Under the pieces are notes generated by a model. That model made no database searches. It was not told the DNA's origin and worked only from the letters and a program-made list of their open reading frames with translations. From assembly GCA_029706075.1 (NCBI GenBank), contig JAINUG010000005.1, positions 3,151,001 to 3,215,000 on the forward strand: a stretch of 64,000 bases of DNA, read 5' to 3'. The translations under genes were made by a program, and so were the position numbers. The stretch is from Aldrovandia affinis (taxonomy: Eukaryota > Chordata > Actinopteri > Notacanthiformes > Halosauridae). Position 1 is the first letter of the stretch. Each line of letters begins with the position of its first letter. Positions 45,320 to 59,164 of the stretch are shown piece after piece.

Positions 45320-46825
45320 ACTCAGAAAAGTGGCCAAGGAGCTTTCACGTTGAGGTCCTGTTGTCAGGAATAACAATATTTTTTGTTATTTTTAAGCACA
45401 GTTTAAGAATACTGCTTCTCAAATCTCTGTACATGAACAGGACATTCAGTAATATAGCAACACTAAACAAGGTAATAGAACATAAACATGCAAGAAATAT
45501 TAAATGAAATTTAAGAGTATTGGCCATTTTAAGCAAGCATTAAATGCAATGTGGTACATTTTAATCTTAAGCTTTGTTTTCAGACTAAGTTTCACTCTCT
45601 CATGTCCTTACTTAGGCAAATCAGTCAAAAGGCATAGTGCCAGGCATAGTTTGAACAGGGTCCCTCTTCATGTTTGGATGGGCAGATTATCAAAAAGGAA
45701 AGTTCTCTTTGTCATATGAGTAATTCATGTACCTCACACAGCAAGCAGCCAGCCCCACAAGGCCTTCAATGTCATTGTAATCAAATTTAATTAATCTCCA
45801 CTGGAAGCAAGTGTAACTCAGCCGGGAGCATGATCCGTAAAGCAAAAATTGGAAGATGATGTGGGGTTAGCAGCCGATCCACAAATTTAACAAAAAAAGT
45901 AAAGGTAGCATTCATTGTACGTTACTGCACTGAGCTTGCCTAGCCACAGTGCGTCACAAAGTGCTTATTAGCTGACGCTCGCTGCACTCCGATGCTTCAG
46001 TTGGAGCATTCTGAGCCCAACTTGAGGAGGTGGGTGGAGATAAATCGTGTTTTACATTCACGGCTGCAGGTGCTCTTTTATGTCCACCTGCAGTATGTGC
46101 TTTTGGCCTAGAGTTATCAGGCTATCAGTGTGACAGTTAAAGGGAGTGGAAACCCACAGACAGATATAGGTTGTTAGGTTGGGCAGGAGAGGTGCAGCTG
46201 TTATAAATGTTGGGTGAAGCATTGTGTATTACGCACCCTTTTACGTTGCTCTTTTGGTATGTAACGCATGCATGTTTTTATTCCATTCAAGGTCCTCCAG
46301 TTGTGTATTTGCAATAGAAAAATCTTTCAAAAATGGAAAGATACATTTCTTATCTGGTCACAGAATTTGTGTGGTATTTTCCCACTTGATTAAGGAAGTA
46401 AATGTGTAAGGGCAGTGGGGGGAGGTAAGATATGTGACTGTCCTGGTCATTAGGAGCTGTCCTGAGTGCTGAAGGACACCTGTTGCCAAGTTGGCAGAGC
46501 AGCAGTGCATTGTGGGACGTGAGCAACACGGCAGGTGATGCTCTTGTGTGGATTGGCCATTTCACTGTGTTCAGCTCTAGAGCAGAGCACTTCAACTACC
46601 ATATGACAAATATATAGTACCTCCTGTTACTTTAAAACAAAAAAAAAAGAAACCCTCAGACCTGGGTCAACTACATCATTTGAAATACTCTTTAGATTTG
46701 AACTTTTTATCCAGGTTAATATTTGAAAACATTTATTGAACTAACTAACCAAAACACAATAATATGAAAGAAGAATTTTGTTTTGAATATTGTTGAAAAT
46801 AATATTTAGTAATTTGTAGCTGCAG
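45320..46825. other. intergenic, no feature
   Basis: AT-rich, no gene, RNA or transposon ends seen. Confidence 0.45.
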
Positions 46826-46835
46826 GAGTCTAAAG

Positions 46836-46922
46836 CAGGGGTCTCCACTCTTATCTGAGAAGGGCCAGAGTGGGGTGCAGGCTTTTGTTCTAGCTCAGCC
46901 CTTAAACTAATCAATAAACTTC

Positions 46923-46954
<32 letters not shown>

Positions 46955-47046
46955 CCTTGAGTTGTTGAATTAGGTGTATTAGTGCTGGGCTAGAATAAAA
47001 GCCTGCAACCACACTGGCCCTTCTCACATAAGATTGGACACCCCTG
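46836..47046. mobile_element. fold-back hAT-type MITE with (CAA)n loop
   Basis: The ends CAGGGGTCTCCACTC and, inverted, CAGGGGTGTCCAATC continue as about 65 bases of inverted similarity (GAGAAGGGCCAG, GCAGGCTTTT). The loop is an ACA repeat (46922-46955). Flanks GTCTAAAG and GCCCAAAG match at 6 of 8 bases, an aged 8-base duplication typical of hAT. Confidence 0.82.
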
Positions 47047-47054
47047 GCCCAAAG

Positions 47055-48840
47055 GGTTCAAAATAAGTATATGACACAGGTCTATTTCCAATATCCATAT
47101 ATACAGTATACAAATGTTTTAGATTCATGCACACTTCTGAGAGCATTTGCATGTATTCATTTGGCAGATGCTTGTATTTGTAAGCAACTTACAGCATAGT
47201 GCATACAATAAGGTGAGATGAACAGTATAGATACAAAAATTTACAATAACACAATCGAAATGGAATCATTTACAGACAATGCTATAAATGAATGTTGTCA
47301 CGCATAAGATGAAAAGGGAAATGTCACTACAAGGTCACAGTAGAATGGCTGTACCATTTATTACAAAGATTATTATTAAAGATTATTTAACCTTTATTTA
47401 ATGAGACTAACCTGGTTAAATAAATAAGAAGGAGCATTCCCAGTAAAGAGGTGACTGAAAATCAGTGAGTCTTAGACAGAAGAGACGCAAGGTGTGTCAA
47501 TGGATTCCAGATGCAGTTTGAATAAGTGGGTTTCCAGTCTGCGTCAGATGTTTCACATTTGATATAAATGGAGAAGCTGTGTATCCCAGACACATTGTCT
47601 CGCTTAAAAAAGGAATTTTGAATTTGGCGAGATCTGGGAATGCATTCAGTACACTATATAATTGAAATGGCACAAAACAATCTCAAATGTAAACCATGCT
47701 GAATTGAATGTCTTGTTGAAAACAGTGTGTGCTTGCCTTGCTGTAAGCTTTGCCTCATAGTGTCAAAGTTTATCCCGTGCTCTCTGGTGGGAAGTATACC
47801 ATTTTTTAAGGCTGTCCATTTCAAGCAGAATTTTTAAACAAAACTCATTCTGGTGAGATTGATAGATTTTTTTTAATAATATAATTTTTTTCCAGTTCAG
47901 TCTTATTATAGCACTACATGAGTTTTCTCATTGACATATTTGTGGATTTACACAGCAGTGGTGGCTCAAGAGCTTGAAATATGAGAGGACATTTCTGATT
48001 CATTTTATTCACAATAAACATCTGATTGTCTTCTGATTGTCTTCTTGATTATTATTACTATGAGGATTGTGATTAGTGTTGACTGTATACAAATTGTGTA
48101 TATTCATTCTTATTATAAAATGTTCTTGTGCAGTGCACCAAGGGGATACCGTCGTGAAGTAAGCAAAGAATCAATTTCTGATGGGTGACACGAAACAACA
48201 AAAAAAAATGTTTGGGACCATTAGCATTAAAGGTTTTCAGCCTCTTCTATTTCAATCCCGCGAGCCCCTCTCCGCTGTGCTAAGGGCGCGCTGTGGACCG
48301 GACCGGCCGACTCCGCCGCGGGTTTGCGGCCTCTTGGTGAGGATGCGGAAACGCAAACAGATGTTGTCAGGGGCCGAAGGTCAGCTGCACTGCTGAGACC
48401 GTTGTGGACCTCCTCGTCCAATGGCGGCAAGGAATGCCTCATGTCTGAACTCAGTGGGGAGAAGCAGGCTGGCTCCCTGTCCCTTCTCGTGTGACTCCAC
48501 CGTGACCCTTGTCACCCCGTGGCTTTGTCCATTTTCCGTTGGAAGCGTCTCAATAGGAGCTGGGAAATAATAACATGCCTGCTGTCACTTCTTATCGGTA
48601 ATTGCATGTAAACCCACACTGCACATTACGGGCAAAACGGTCAGCTGTACCCGGGCCAGGGCCACTTTCATCTTTATAATGTTGAAGTTGAAGTTGATGA
48701 TATTTAAATGCTATGGTATGTGTACATCAAAAGGCCTGATAGGAGATCAGCAGTACAGAATTAAATATCTAGTGTACAATTAAATAACTGGAGGAACCTA
48801 CTCGCTCACTGTTCCACCCAGGAAGACAAGAGGTGGGCGA
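47055..48840. other. intergenic, no gene
   Basis: A degraded tail-type repeat (TTGGCAGATGCTTGTATTTG) is near 47160. 48240-48370 is CpG-rich but without an open frame of interest. Confidence 0.45.
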
Positions 48841-48844
48841 AACC

Positions 48845-49070
48845 GGGCTTTGCGAGTGGCTTAGTCGGTAAAGGCGTCTGCCACGAATGTAGGCTGAGCT
48901 ATGCAGCATTGCAGGTTTGAGCTATGATTCAGCTGGCTATGATCAGCAGCAGCAGTGTCTGCAGCAGCAGTACATAATCGATCTCATCCCGCCTGGGGTG
49001 GGGTGAGCTTAAGTCCGCCGGCATCCCCCAGGCTACTGATACATTAATTACTCCTAACGTTGTACTAAGC
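48845..49070 (+). mobile_element. degraded tRNA-type SINE
   Basis: GTGGCTTAGTCGGTAAAGGC resembles a tRNA-like A-box region and the head of the 60831 copy. GCAGGTTTGAGCT stands where a B box is expected. Boundaries are uncertain. Confidence 0.4.
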
Positions 49071-49079
49071 CCCAAATGC

Positions 49080-50180
49080 TACCAGTTGTCCATCCTTGTG
49101 GGAAAGGCTGTGTTCCATTGGGGCGTGAATGCAGTACTGTACCAATGAACCTTATTCCTGAAAGGAAGGGGGGGAAAAGTATTATTTGCATATAGGCACT
49201 GCAGGGCAGTATCCCATCTCCGAGATGTTTCCGTGAGTCTTGCCTGGTTTTATGACTGTGGAGAGGGACTGGGAGAGGCTTGCACTCGCACCATAGGAAG
49301 TTCACTTCGACTCGTGGGAGGCTCTGCTGTGCACATGTGAACTTTCCTCCAGCAAAATATCAATCATCTGCATTGCGTAACTGCAGTGAAATATGTGCAA
49401 CTTAGAATATCAAATTGTTTATGCGCACGGAAAGCAAACAAAATAGTTTTATACTTTTAGCTATCCAAATAAAGACACTCATTGGTAATAGTTCCAGATG
49501 TAGTCATGTAAAACAACATACCTTTACAATTCTTTATAATATGTTAAGGCTCATTGTCACAGTGAAGTGGTAAAGTATGTAGATTAATGTCTTGTCAGCT
49601 TTGTTTTCGATGAAATCATGTCGACTGTGAATGTGAGATTTGTATTGCAAGTTGCAATGTTTGTCTTAATTAACTTTTTGTTTAAACCCCATTTTCCAGT
49701 TGTGTTAGGACTCCAGATAATTGAATAAACAGATGATGAAACGACTCCTTTCAGAGTAATATTGGTCGGGAGTAATATTTTACAATGTTGTTTACTAGTT
49801 GAGGATGTCATGGCTGGCATGAGCCTTCCGTGCAGCGCAGTTACATTGAGGGGAAAGGGATAAAGGGCACAGAGTTCACTCATTGAGGCGATGTAGAATG
49901 TATCCAGAAACAGGGCGAATGCGATAATCACCCTGAAGACCATTTTTTCTCCTATAAGTGAATATGCAACCGCTTGGGGGGCAACCCTTGTGGTTGCCTT
50001 TAAAATTATTATTATTATTTTTTTAAACAAACAAACTTGGCACCCTTAAGTGTTGATCTAGAAGCATGCACTGTATACATGCTAAGCTCACAAATTAAAA
50101 TGTGAAATTTATTGAATGTCTAGGCTAGACATCAAGGTTTTTGTTCCAATAGCTGGTATTATAAAGATGGACAGGGGGCT
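49080..50180. other. intergenic, no feature
   Basis: Nothing recognised; the 148-codon minus-strand ORF at 49584-50030 has no motif. Confidence 0.45.
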
Positions 50181-50330
50181 TACAAGTGACCCATCTTCAA
50201 TGTCTTACATGTTGTCAGACTATCACACAACTGAAGTTGGTGATGATCGTTAAACTTGATGAAAAGCTAGGGTCAATTGTCAGACAGCCAATTGCTGCCC
50301 CAATGGCACTCCCGGTCAGAGCCGACTCTG

Positions 50331-50413
50331 GCGCGACGGGGAATCGAACCCGGGAATTAAACCCTGGTCGCCGTGGCCAGCGTTGGACGTTGAAACCACT
50401 AGACCATGCGGGA
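50331..50413 (-). pseudogene. tRNA-Glu-like sequence (SINE head or tRNA pseudogene)
   Basis: The minus strand reads TCCCGCATGGTCTAGTGGTT with a good A box and CCCGGGTTCGATTCCC with a perfect B box and T-arm. The 3' acceptor strand does not pair with the 5' one and the anticodon arm is longer than normal. It is therefore not a working tRNA and is most likely the head of a tRNA-Glu-derived SINE. Confidence 0.6.
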
Positions 50414-50419
50414 GGCCAT

Positions 50420-53360
50420 GCATAGGTGTTTTAACGCAGATTTGGCGAGTGCTCGGGGTAGGAGAGCCCCCACACAAGATCTTGCTTAGGGCCCAAGGCT
50501 ACAAACAGCCCTGCCCTGAAGGACCCGGTCAGTTGAAGCCTTTGAGGAGACGCTATGACTTAATCTTCTCGCTCGTCATCATGACAAAAGCTTTCCGGAA
50601 GGTGTGCCAGGGGCTCTGTTTGGAGAACTCACGGGTGCAGCTGTGTAGATGAGACTTTGTCAACACAACCAAAATATTGTCAAAATTATTATTGGATTTT
50701 TTTTTGCGCTTTCCCTGGAGTTTGGGAGGAGGGTCTGCTCGGTTTCCACTGTTACAGAGAAAGATGAATGCAAATTTGTAGACATGAAACAGTGACTTCA
50801 GACCATATCATTCTCTCATGATGGGAATAAGTTGCTGCTATGTCAGTTACGATGCCAACATTGCTATTAAAAATCCCCAATGTCTTTTTGTGATTTTCTT
50901 TGTTATTTATATATCTTTGGCCAGTGGCCTTCGTGTTGCGTAACATCTTGTGTTTCACTTTCGCCACGTCTTCAGGGCTACTCTTGCCAAATGCAATGAA
51001 AACAGCCTCAGTGAGGGCTTGTAGGAGAGCACTGCTAATTCTCAGCCAATGTCCGCTTCAAATTACACCCAGCGGCCTCTTAACAGCTTCCTTCACAAAC
51101 GGTCAGAGTATGTCTCTCCATAAACGCAGCAGGGAGCCTACCTGTGGAACGTGCCCCTTGTGTGTGTGTAATTCCTCCTGCTAAGGTACCCCATCATTTA
51201 GCGAAATGCTAATTAAAGCTTGGCTGCCTTAAAGATATTCCGCATTCTTCTTGCATGCCATTCAAGTGCAGCAGAGCTCTGCGCACGTAAAAATTGGCCG
51301 CAGCCAATGATGTCATCCCCTTGGAGTCGCAGTGGGAGTTCTGATTTGTGCCTCGTGAAATAGACCTGGGGCAGAAGCTGTCACTGAAAGGAGAATACAC
51401 AGGAGTCTGTGCTACGAGTCCCGGTGTTAAGTATTTCAGGGGCTCTTGAGCTCCAGTGATGAAACACCCTGTGCCAGGGGACAGCATTTTCAGGGTAAAT
51501 CACATAGGGTTCGATGTCTTGTTGCAATAGAAAATCATTGCCTGGGGTTTTTATGCTGTGAGCCTCCTGTAGAGAGCTATGTGCTGTGTGCTTGTTTGGG
51601 TCATCTGCTAAATCACACATAGGATAGCGTCGACAAAGGCACTGATGAAAGGCACTCCAGGGTCCCCCCAGGTCCTCACCAGACATCTGGTATCACATCA
51701 AGAGATCCTCCTCTCTGTTGAGTGCACATACCATGCTCTAAAATGTTGCGCAACTTTTATCTTTGCCATTATTATTGTATTTACTATCTCCATTTAACAT
51801 GTTATGCCAGGGAATAACATGGCCAACCACTACATGCACTAGGTTCATAACTTCTCTGTAAAGAACACATCTCTTGTCTTCAGCAGCTGGCCATGTTGGA
51901 GATGGTTAAACATTCAAACTCTGCCTCATTTTTTGCTATGAGATGTTGGCAAGACTTGTTGTTGTTGCAGCAGAAAATGAGCAATTAGCTATGGGAGTTA
52001 AGGCAGCTAAGAGAAGAATGAGCTGACAAAATATCTGCTGGTGACCTTGAATGTGCGTTCGGTAAAACCATTGCCAGTGATCGGGTATTGCACAAACACT
52101 CCTGATTAAATACAAGAACGCCCTGTCTTTTCCCATGAAAAAGCCTTAAATTCAATAACATAAAATATTTTAAAAAATTGAACAACTAACGAGGCCATCT
52201 GATTAGAATAGGGAAACATCGTCGGTGTAAAAGAATGTCACATTTCCAAAAAGACGATTTTTCGTTTCATGATTACATTACATTAGCTAATTGGCGTTTT
52301 GAATAAACTGTTAGCTTAGTCGCAGAGCCGTGACATATAGACAGCACGCAACTGAGGATCAAACTGACGGGGAGATACAAGGTTTTCTTACGATGCCGAT
52401 AATAAGGACCTCCTTTCTCTGACCTTTTTTCCAAAAGATATTCTGCTATCCCATTTTCAGTGGTATGCAGAGTACAAAGAAATAACAACCTCTAGTGCAT
52501 CGCTGCATGCCGAGCCCCCATTCATCACACCCCAGACTTACAGAGGTGAGTTCTATTATTATTCGTTCTTTTGGATTCAAACCAATGGTTTTTTTGGATT
52601 ATTTTGGATTCTCCTCTTACCATCTGGCTCACGCTCTTTAACATTAGCACTGCTGGCAAAGGATTTGCCATTAATTTTATTTCCGTAGATGTTCCGCGTT
52701 TCACAAAACACGGTAATGTAGTATTATTCTGTAGTCTACATTACAGGGTTTAACGTACAATTTTATTGTTAATAGCTGTGTAGCTGTGCCACATGTAAGA
52801 ACAGCTGTAAGCTGAATGCCTCATATAACTACGGTCAGTAGGACCATTCAAGGCCGTAGCCACACTTGGGGCCAAATTCAGTCAGGCGCATTAACCACAA
52901 TGTGCCTGACGCTTAACTTTGAGTAACAGATATGAGCAAGTGTTAGTTTAAGAAAAAATCCTTCACAGTAAAAGTCTCTGAATGCCAGAACTTACCACGT
53001 TGCCAAAGTATCAAAACAAAGTAACCTCTAGTTAAACCGCATTACCGCATTACCGTGGTGACAAACACTTATCAGGGTGAAAATCATTTAACGGGGTGAT
53101 ACAGTGATGACGTCACTGTGATTTATTTTTTTAACACTTTTTTGTCTGTCAAAACAGCAGTGTAACACCTACCAGAAAAATGGGGTTAATGAAATGTTTG
53201 GGTATGGTCTTTGGATCAAGTCTTCCTGTGTCTGCCCCTCTTGCGTGCCTTCTCGGTTGTGTTTCTCCAGCGTGAGACCGAGCGCAATTCTGCTTATCAG
53301 CACTATGGGGGAAGGGATGGAGAGTGTGAGCTGAGAAGCACACATTCAGCCCGTTGCCCA
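50420..53360. other. intergenic, no feature
   Basis: Read on both strands without finding an exon, RNA or transposon end that I can support. Confidence 0.45.
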
Positions 53361-53363
53361 TTC

Positions 53364-54080
53364 CCAGGGTATCTAGGCATAGGCAAACTAGGCACATGCC
53401 TAGTGTCTAATTGCCACAAGGGGGTCAAGACAGAGGGATTAACTTTATTTTTTTTTCAATATTAAATATATTTTTTTATTTTAAAATATTTTTGAACAAA
53501 AAACCTCCAATCTAAAACTTTATTTAAATGTATTATTTTAAATTAAGACATGCACAACATAAGCAACTGCAATGTGTGCGAAAAGTCTTTCCGATTCAGT
53601 ATTATGCTTGCTATGTTAGCAGTGTCCTTTCAGGAATGCTTTCGGGTGCAGCAAAACGCAAAAAAAAGAATAAATGAAGAGGAAGAAAGAAAACGACAGA
53701 GAGTGGCTTTGCATAAGTTCCTTTCGGGCCCTGGACTGGACCCAGCATTAAAATCAACAGATAGCCAGCCTCAATCACCGGCTGCCGTCTCTGCAGAGAT
53801 ATCGTTAGCAGAGGAGCATAGTGACGTTAGCCCTGTGTTAGCAGCAGAGCATCGAAAAATGTGGTTTCCTTACAGTAGTTCATTCAATAGGCATCCGAGA
53901 AGTGCGTGCAGCCACAGAACATCTGAAATAAATATACCCGCATGATCTTGAGAATGACGTTACGGAGGAGTTTTGCCAGTTTAGCTCAATGGTAAATGGT
54001 GAACAATCAGTGATGGGCATCAAGAAGCTCAGAGAGCTAGGCCTGGGCAACGTGGAAATATGTTGCTGCTTTTTCACCTC
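53364..54080 (+). mobile_element. possible hAT-type transposon remnant
   Basis: A TCTAGGCATAGGCAAACTAG start and an ORF at 53550-53945 with KKRINEEEERKRQRVALHKF, then acidic Ser/Pro-rich text, resemble the N-terminal part of ZMYM-like hAT transposase genes. No zinc finger or catalytic motif is visible. This is a weak call. Confidence 0.25.
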
Positions 54081-54084
54081 TCCT

Positions 54085-57000
54085 GATCATTGTTTGTTGA
54101 ATTAAATGGTTACATCATTGTTGCTTAATCTAGTGCTGTGCGTCTTGAGCAGGTAGGTCTGTGTCAGAACTGTAGATTAGCCACGCATAACAGAGTGCTA
54201 TGTAGACTTAAATTGCAGCATGATTATTTACAACAACCAACATTTTAAACATTTGCCCTTGGTTTTTAACTGGTGGTGTAACGAGGGAGCACTATATTAC
54301 GGTGTAATCTTCATGTTTCGTGGATGCGGTATCATTTTGAAAATATATAGGGTATAGCTTAAATTGTCACCATATAATACCACATACTGTATATTTACGG
54401 CATTAACATCTGCCGCAGTAAATTCTAAGACGGTAAACTGACTATCCAAATTTTGTCACCGGCCCAGCCTTAACCCTCACTTAAGTTTGCCATGTGAAGT
54501 AAAGGACTATTCACATTGCGTGTAGAGTGAATCTAGGCCTTGGTGTAACCCTTTTGCACAAAGCGCAACATTGCCTTATGTGTCTTACACCAGTCCTGGC
54601 CCCATGCTTAACGCACTTCACTGGATTCCCTGTGTGGAGCTTTGCCACTGGCCCAGTTCAGGGCAGTCCGCCAAAGGAACATATAAATACGAATAATGAT
54701 GACGGTGCAGAATGGTCCATTAACACGTGCTGCGGATGCAGGGTTACTGGGGTACGGCTGCCGGTTCTCCCTGCACAATCTCCCTGCTGGCTCTCCCTCT
54801 CCCTTGTGTACGTTGTGATTGCAGTTGAACATTCAGGCCTAGATATCAGGAACCTTCCCAGTACAGAATGGTAAGATGATCACATGTGACCAAGATGACA
54901 TTATTATTTGGGACCCATGGGTGTATGCTCTATTTTAATATTGATGGTACAAATTGTGTTTGTTGTACTCTCTTGGCTGCAGGAGAGCATATACCCCCTC
55001 CCTCGAAGTGATTTTATTCCTTGGGAGAGAAACGGTTGGGTTTATTTTTTCCCTCTCTCCCTCCCTGACCACGTTGAAGAATTGATGTCTCCCCCAGCTC
55101 CCAGCTCCCCCCGGGTCCCACACACTTCCTCTTGGAGCGGTGACACATTCTCAGGACAGTTTTTCGACCCCAAGTTTCCAAACATTTTCCACTTTCGGAG
55201 GGTTTGACCTTCAACTTTAACTTTCTACCTTTTACCTTTTGCAGTGCCATGCCCAAGTGGAAATGCACAGCACAATAAAAAGTGATAGCGATCACTAGAG
55301 ACTTCCACAATGACCTGTGACTAAGTTATTTATCTTGTTTTTTTTACATTACATTTTTTGGTGTGAGTAGTCAGTACTATCAATGCTGTCTTGTCATTGT
55401 AATTGTAGTAATTATTATCAATATTATTAGTAGAACTGGTAGTTACTAGTCAGTAAAGAGAGAAGGTCAGTCTTGCTTCTGGAGGGTTGGAGTCCAGGTG
55501 GTTCCATTTGAACCTGTGATTTAGAATAGCTATCCGTGTGGAACCCAATTACCCATTTATTACCAGTTATGACCGATTGTTCGAGAAAGCTGAGAAACAT
55601 GGCTATGTATACTGACAAATCCCTTCTTCAGGGATTTAACGAATCATGAGGGCACTGCCATCCTGCATGGCCCTTCAGGACGTTGCGACGCACAAGCCAA
55701 CAGTGATTATTTTCCCACGGCCTCGTACATCGATCACTCACAGCCAGCGGACAGCGGTTATCCAGCCGCTCTCCTTTGCCATATTTGGTCATTTCGGGGC
55801 GGGGTTCCATAGTGCCCCTGGAGGATTGTTTGAAGAGGAGTGCTAGAGAATCTCACTGGTGCTGATTGAAATTGTTCTGTCACATGACATCAGCCAAATG
55901 TTTCCATGTGTGATGAGAATTATGGTTTTCACGTTTCTCAACACCAAAATTGGGCTTGCAGAATTTTCTTTCTGTCTGCGCGTGTGCACGTTTATGTGCA
56001 TGGTTTCCAGTTTTGCGAGGTGTTGTATCTACAGATACTCACTGTGCTTTTCCTAATAGTATAAACACCACAATAAACGTCATAGTGGCATTGAACTGGA
56101 GACACTCTCAGACTTTGACCACACCTCACAGCTTCTGCTGTGTTTGCCATGAATGTATACATCCAATGACATGAACTACAAAATAATTACAAACAAAAAA
56201 CATGTTATTACTTGCATTATGCCTATATTCAGAAGAAGTATGCCATATTTCTACATGAGGTTAATTTGAAAAGGCAGTATTTTAAATCATTCAAGAGTCG
56301 GTGTTGTATAGCAACATTGATAAGTGAATCTATTATATATGGAAAAACAACCTATGTGAACAAACAGATCAGAATGATGTATTTTATAAATATTCCAAAT
56401 TAATATATGTATATATTTTTAAGTTTCATATCAACGGTGTGTATTGAACGACTTTGCTAGCGAAGGCAAATGTTTTACACCATGCCTGGGTCCAAGCAGA
56501 GCTGTCCAGTTGAAAGGAAGAGTCTGGCTGACTCCTGTTTTACGAAAATAGGGGAGTTATTTTTTAAAGTACCCTCGTGTTGCCAGAGGCTCCATGGCAT
56601 GGATGGATTTGGGATTTTGCAGTGCACTGTTTGCTCCAAAAGGAGCCGTCTCTCCTCAGTTCAGCAGTGCAGGGGGCAGTTGAGTTGGGGTATCGAGACG
56701 TGAAATCAGCATTGAAAAACACACAAATCTCAGTTATCAACAATAAAGGGTAAACAGAGAGATAATGCAGTAGATGGATTGGTTTGTTGGCTTTTCCCTT
56801 TTCCCCAGAGTCAGTTATTTGTTGGAGTGGGGAGGTTGAGCCATCTGGGCTGCACATCAGTTGCCAAGGAGTGTTTCCTGCCCCCTCCACCCCCCACATA
56901 CATGTACTTGACTTGCCCCCCAGCTCCCTGCCCCAGCCCACCGTGACTGTGGTCTATAAGTGGAGCTGCAATATTTGAATGAGGAAGTTCACTTTATTTC

Positions 57001-57590
57001 ACCATCATCGAGTTATGAAACTGCTTTATGAAAGTCCTCATTGTGAATAGTTATTTAAATGTTTTACAAAAGCCACAGCAGCGTTATAGCAAGTGGTAGG
57101 CCTATATTAAATAGTACCCATGTGCTTTAGTCACATAATTTAACACTGATTAACATTCATCATTTTGAAAGCCTCTTTTAATGTTTTAAATGACCTGGCC
57201 TAAATTGACTATAGTAAAATTCTTCTTCTTCTTCTTGGGAACAAAATGTAGAAAAAACTAATTTATTGTAAATGAACATATCCATTTAAGATAAATTGTG
57301 TTTACTGGACACCACAAGGCTTTCAAGACAAATTGCTAATGGCTCATTAAATTGCTCATTTACAGACAGTGCATAACAAATGTGTTATATACTGTCTACT
57401 GTCAATTATTATTTATTTATTTTAATTCAACAAACGTACATTCATTTATTCATAAAAGCAAATTCTAATGATCAGACGAACAAAAGACAATCTGTGAGAT
57501 TGAGTGGCTACAGTGAGGCCTTGAGGATTGGGTTGAAACATCAGTCACGTGTCTCTCAAGTCACATGGTCATACATTTGTACGGGCTCTA
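54085..57590. other. intergenic, no feature
   Basis: No gene, RNA or clear repeat supported; a short (CTT)n lies at 57221-57236. Confidence 0.45.
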
Positions 57591-57649
57591 CTCATACCTG
57601 ATATAGATTTTATAACATAAATGTCCCTTCCTTGGAAAACCAGCTTGTT

Positions 57650-57870
57650 GGCAAGTCAGTAGAGAGCAGCTCAGAGTAGAGAAGCCAATACCCCAATGCA
57701 GTGATGCGGCTCTGTACTCTAAATTATGTCTTTTAGATGAGAGGTTAAACCAAGGCCTTGACTCGCTGAAGTCATTAAAGATCCCATGGCACTTAAACAT
57801 CAGGGGTGTTAACCCTGGTGTCCTTGTCAAATTCCTTAAACTGGCTCTCTCAATCTGGCCACCGAATCAT
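57650..57870. repeat. degraded interspersed repeat
   Basis: Text such as AGATGAGAGGTTAAACCAAG, ATTAAAGATCCCATGGCACT and GGGGTGTTAACCCTGGTGTC resembles a repeat I know to be frequent in teleost genomes. I cannot assign its class. Confidence 0.4.
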
Positions 57871-58065
57871 CTCCCTTACAGCTGATTGGCTGCACATTTC
57901 CTCCCCACGTGCCCCCCCCATCCACCATGTTTCTCGAGGTCATCACTGTAAATTAGTTCTCAGTCGATCTTAGTGAAACAAAGGTTAATAATAATAATAA
58001 TAGTAATAAAATCATACAGTCGTAATAGTGGCATTGTGTTCTTTAACACTTATAGACATTGTTCA

Positions 58066-58395
58066 CAGGTAGCCAATTACACCCTCTATTTATTTCGATT
58101 TACCCTCCCCACATGAGTCCGCTGCTCGTCTCGAGGCAAGCTAATTTTCTGAGGGCAGCGAACACCACTTTCTTCAAGACGGAATTCACCCACCCACGTT
58201 CTGGAGACTCCTTTTACGTGCTTCACAGCGGACTCGAGCTGGCTCACCATCCCCCCTTCCCCTGGGGTGTACAGCCCCGATTGGGGCTGACGACCGGGGC
58301 CGGTCTGGTAGAGACGCGGGTTTCGAACCATGTCCCTGACAGGCAGTGCACACTGTATCGGACCAGCCAAAATACGGTGCGTTAGATGTGCACAT
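58066..58395 (-). mobile_element. tRNA-derived SINE, minus strand
   Basis: The minus strand shows the family head (CCGTATTTTGGCTGGTCCG), the B box GGTTCGAAACCC, GGAGTCTCCAGAACGTGGG and the GGGTGTAATTGGCTACC tail. Same family as 21658 and 31249. Confidence 0.85.
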
Positions 58396-58734
58396 TGTTA
58401 CATTGTACTTACATTATTGTTACTGTTATTAACATAACATAAACCAGTGCACATATATACATATATTTACTTTGAAAAACATGTATCTTACACAATTACA
58501 TTGGTGTAGAGATGGTCTCTCTTCATTCACGTGCATTGAACCACTCCTTACAAGTGCAAAGCTCAAATTCTTTGAACTGCTTAGTTGAATACAGATTGTA
58601 TTTCAAATAGTCATTTCTTGAACAATTTTCCTCAGAACATCCACAAAACAGTCTTGTGTGATGGGGTATTTATCATATATCTGCCATATCTGTTCATATG
58701 CTCCCATTAATAGCGTCACCAAAGTAGCACCAAG

Positions 58735-58845
58735 TCATAGACAAGCAAGTCTAAGTCACGTCTGAAGACATCAAAATTGTGACTCGAGTCGCACTCGTGT
58801 CCAAGTCATGTAACTCAAGTCCACAACTCTGCTACCGGGTCCAGG
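58735..58845. repeat. CAAGTC-rich interspersed repeat fragment
   Basis: Dense AAGTC and GACTCGAGTCG motifs ending CCACAACTCTG match a common fish repeat type, probably a DNA-transposon derivative. Confidence 0.4.
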
Positions 58846-59164
58846 TGCATTTTCATTACCGTCCTCCCAAAACTAGAGCCTTAAGACTCAATAGTAGTAA
58901 AATTGGGACCTACATTTCTCATTAAAAGTTTGTTTCACCTGAAGTTTGTTTCAGTTGAGAAATGTAGAGTTTGTTTTGGGGGGCATAAACAGTGTGGTAG
59001 CGCTATGCTTCTTTCTGCTCAACACCCAGTGTGATGTGCGCATATTTTGCAAAGTTAGGTACAGTACTTAAAACCAGGAGAGTACCACAATAGCATTTTC
59101 TTTCTGTATTTTCAGGTTTGAACATATTTGTAACATATTTCTTACAAAATCATTCCGCTGTTCC

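Noticed and set aside
48181..48442. CpG-rich ORFs as a small gene
   Set aside because: Short, open on both strands by composition, with no motif, start context or splice structure.
50331..50413. Functional tRNA-Glu gene
   Set aside because: The acceptor strands do not pair and the anticodon arm is too long.
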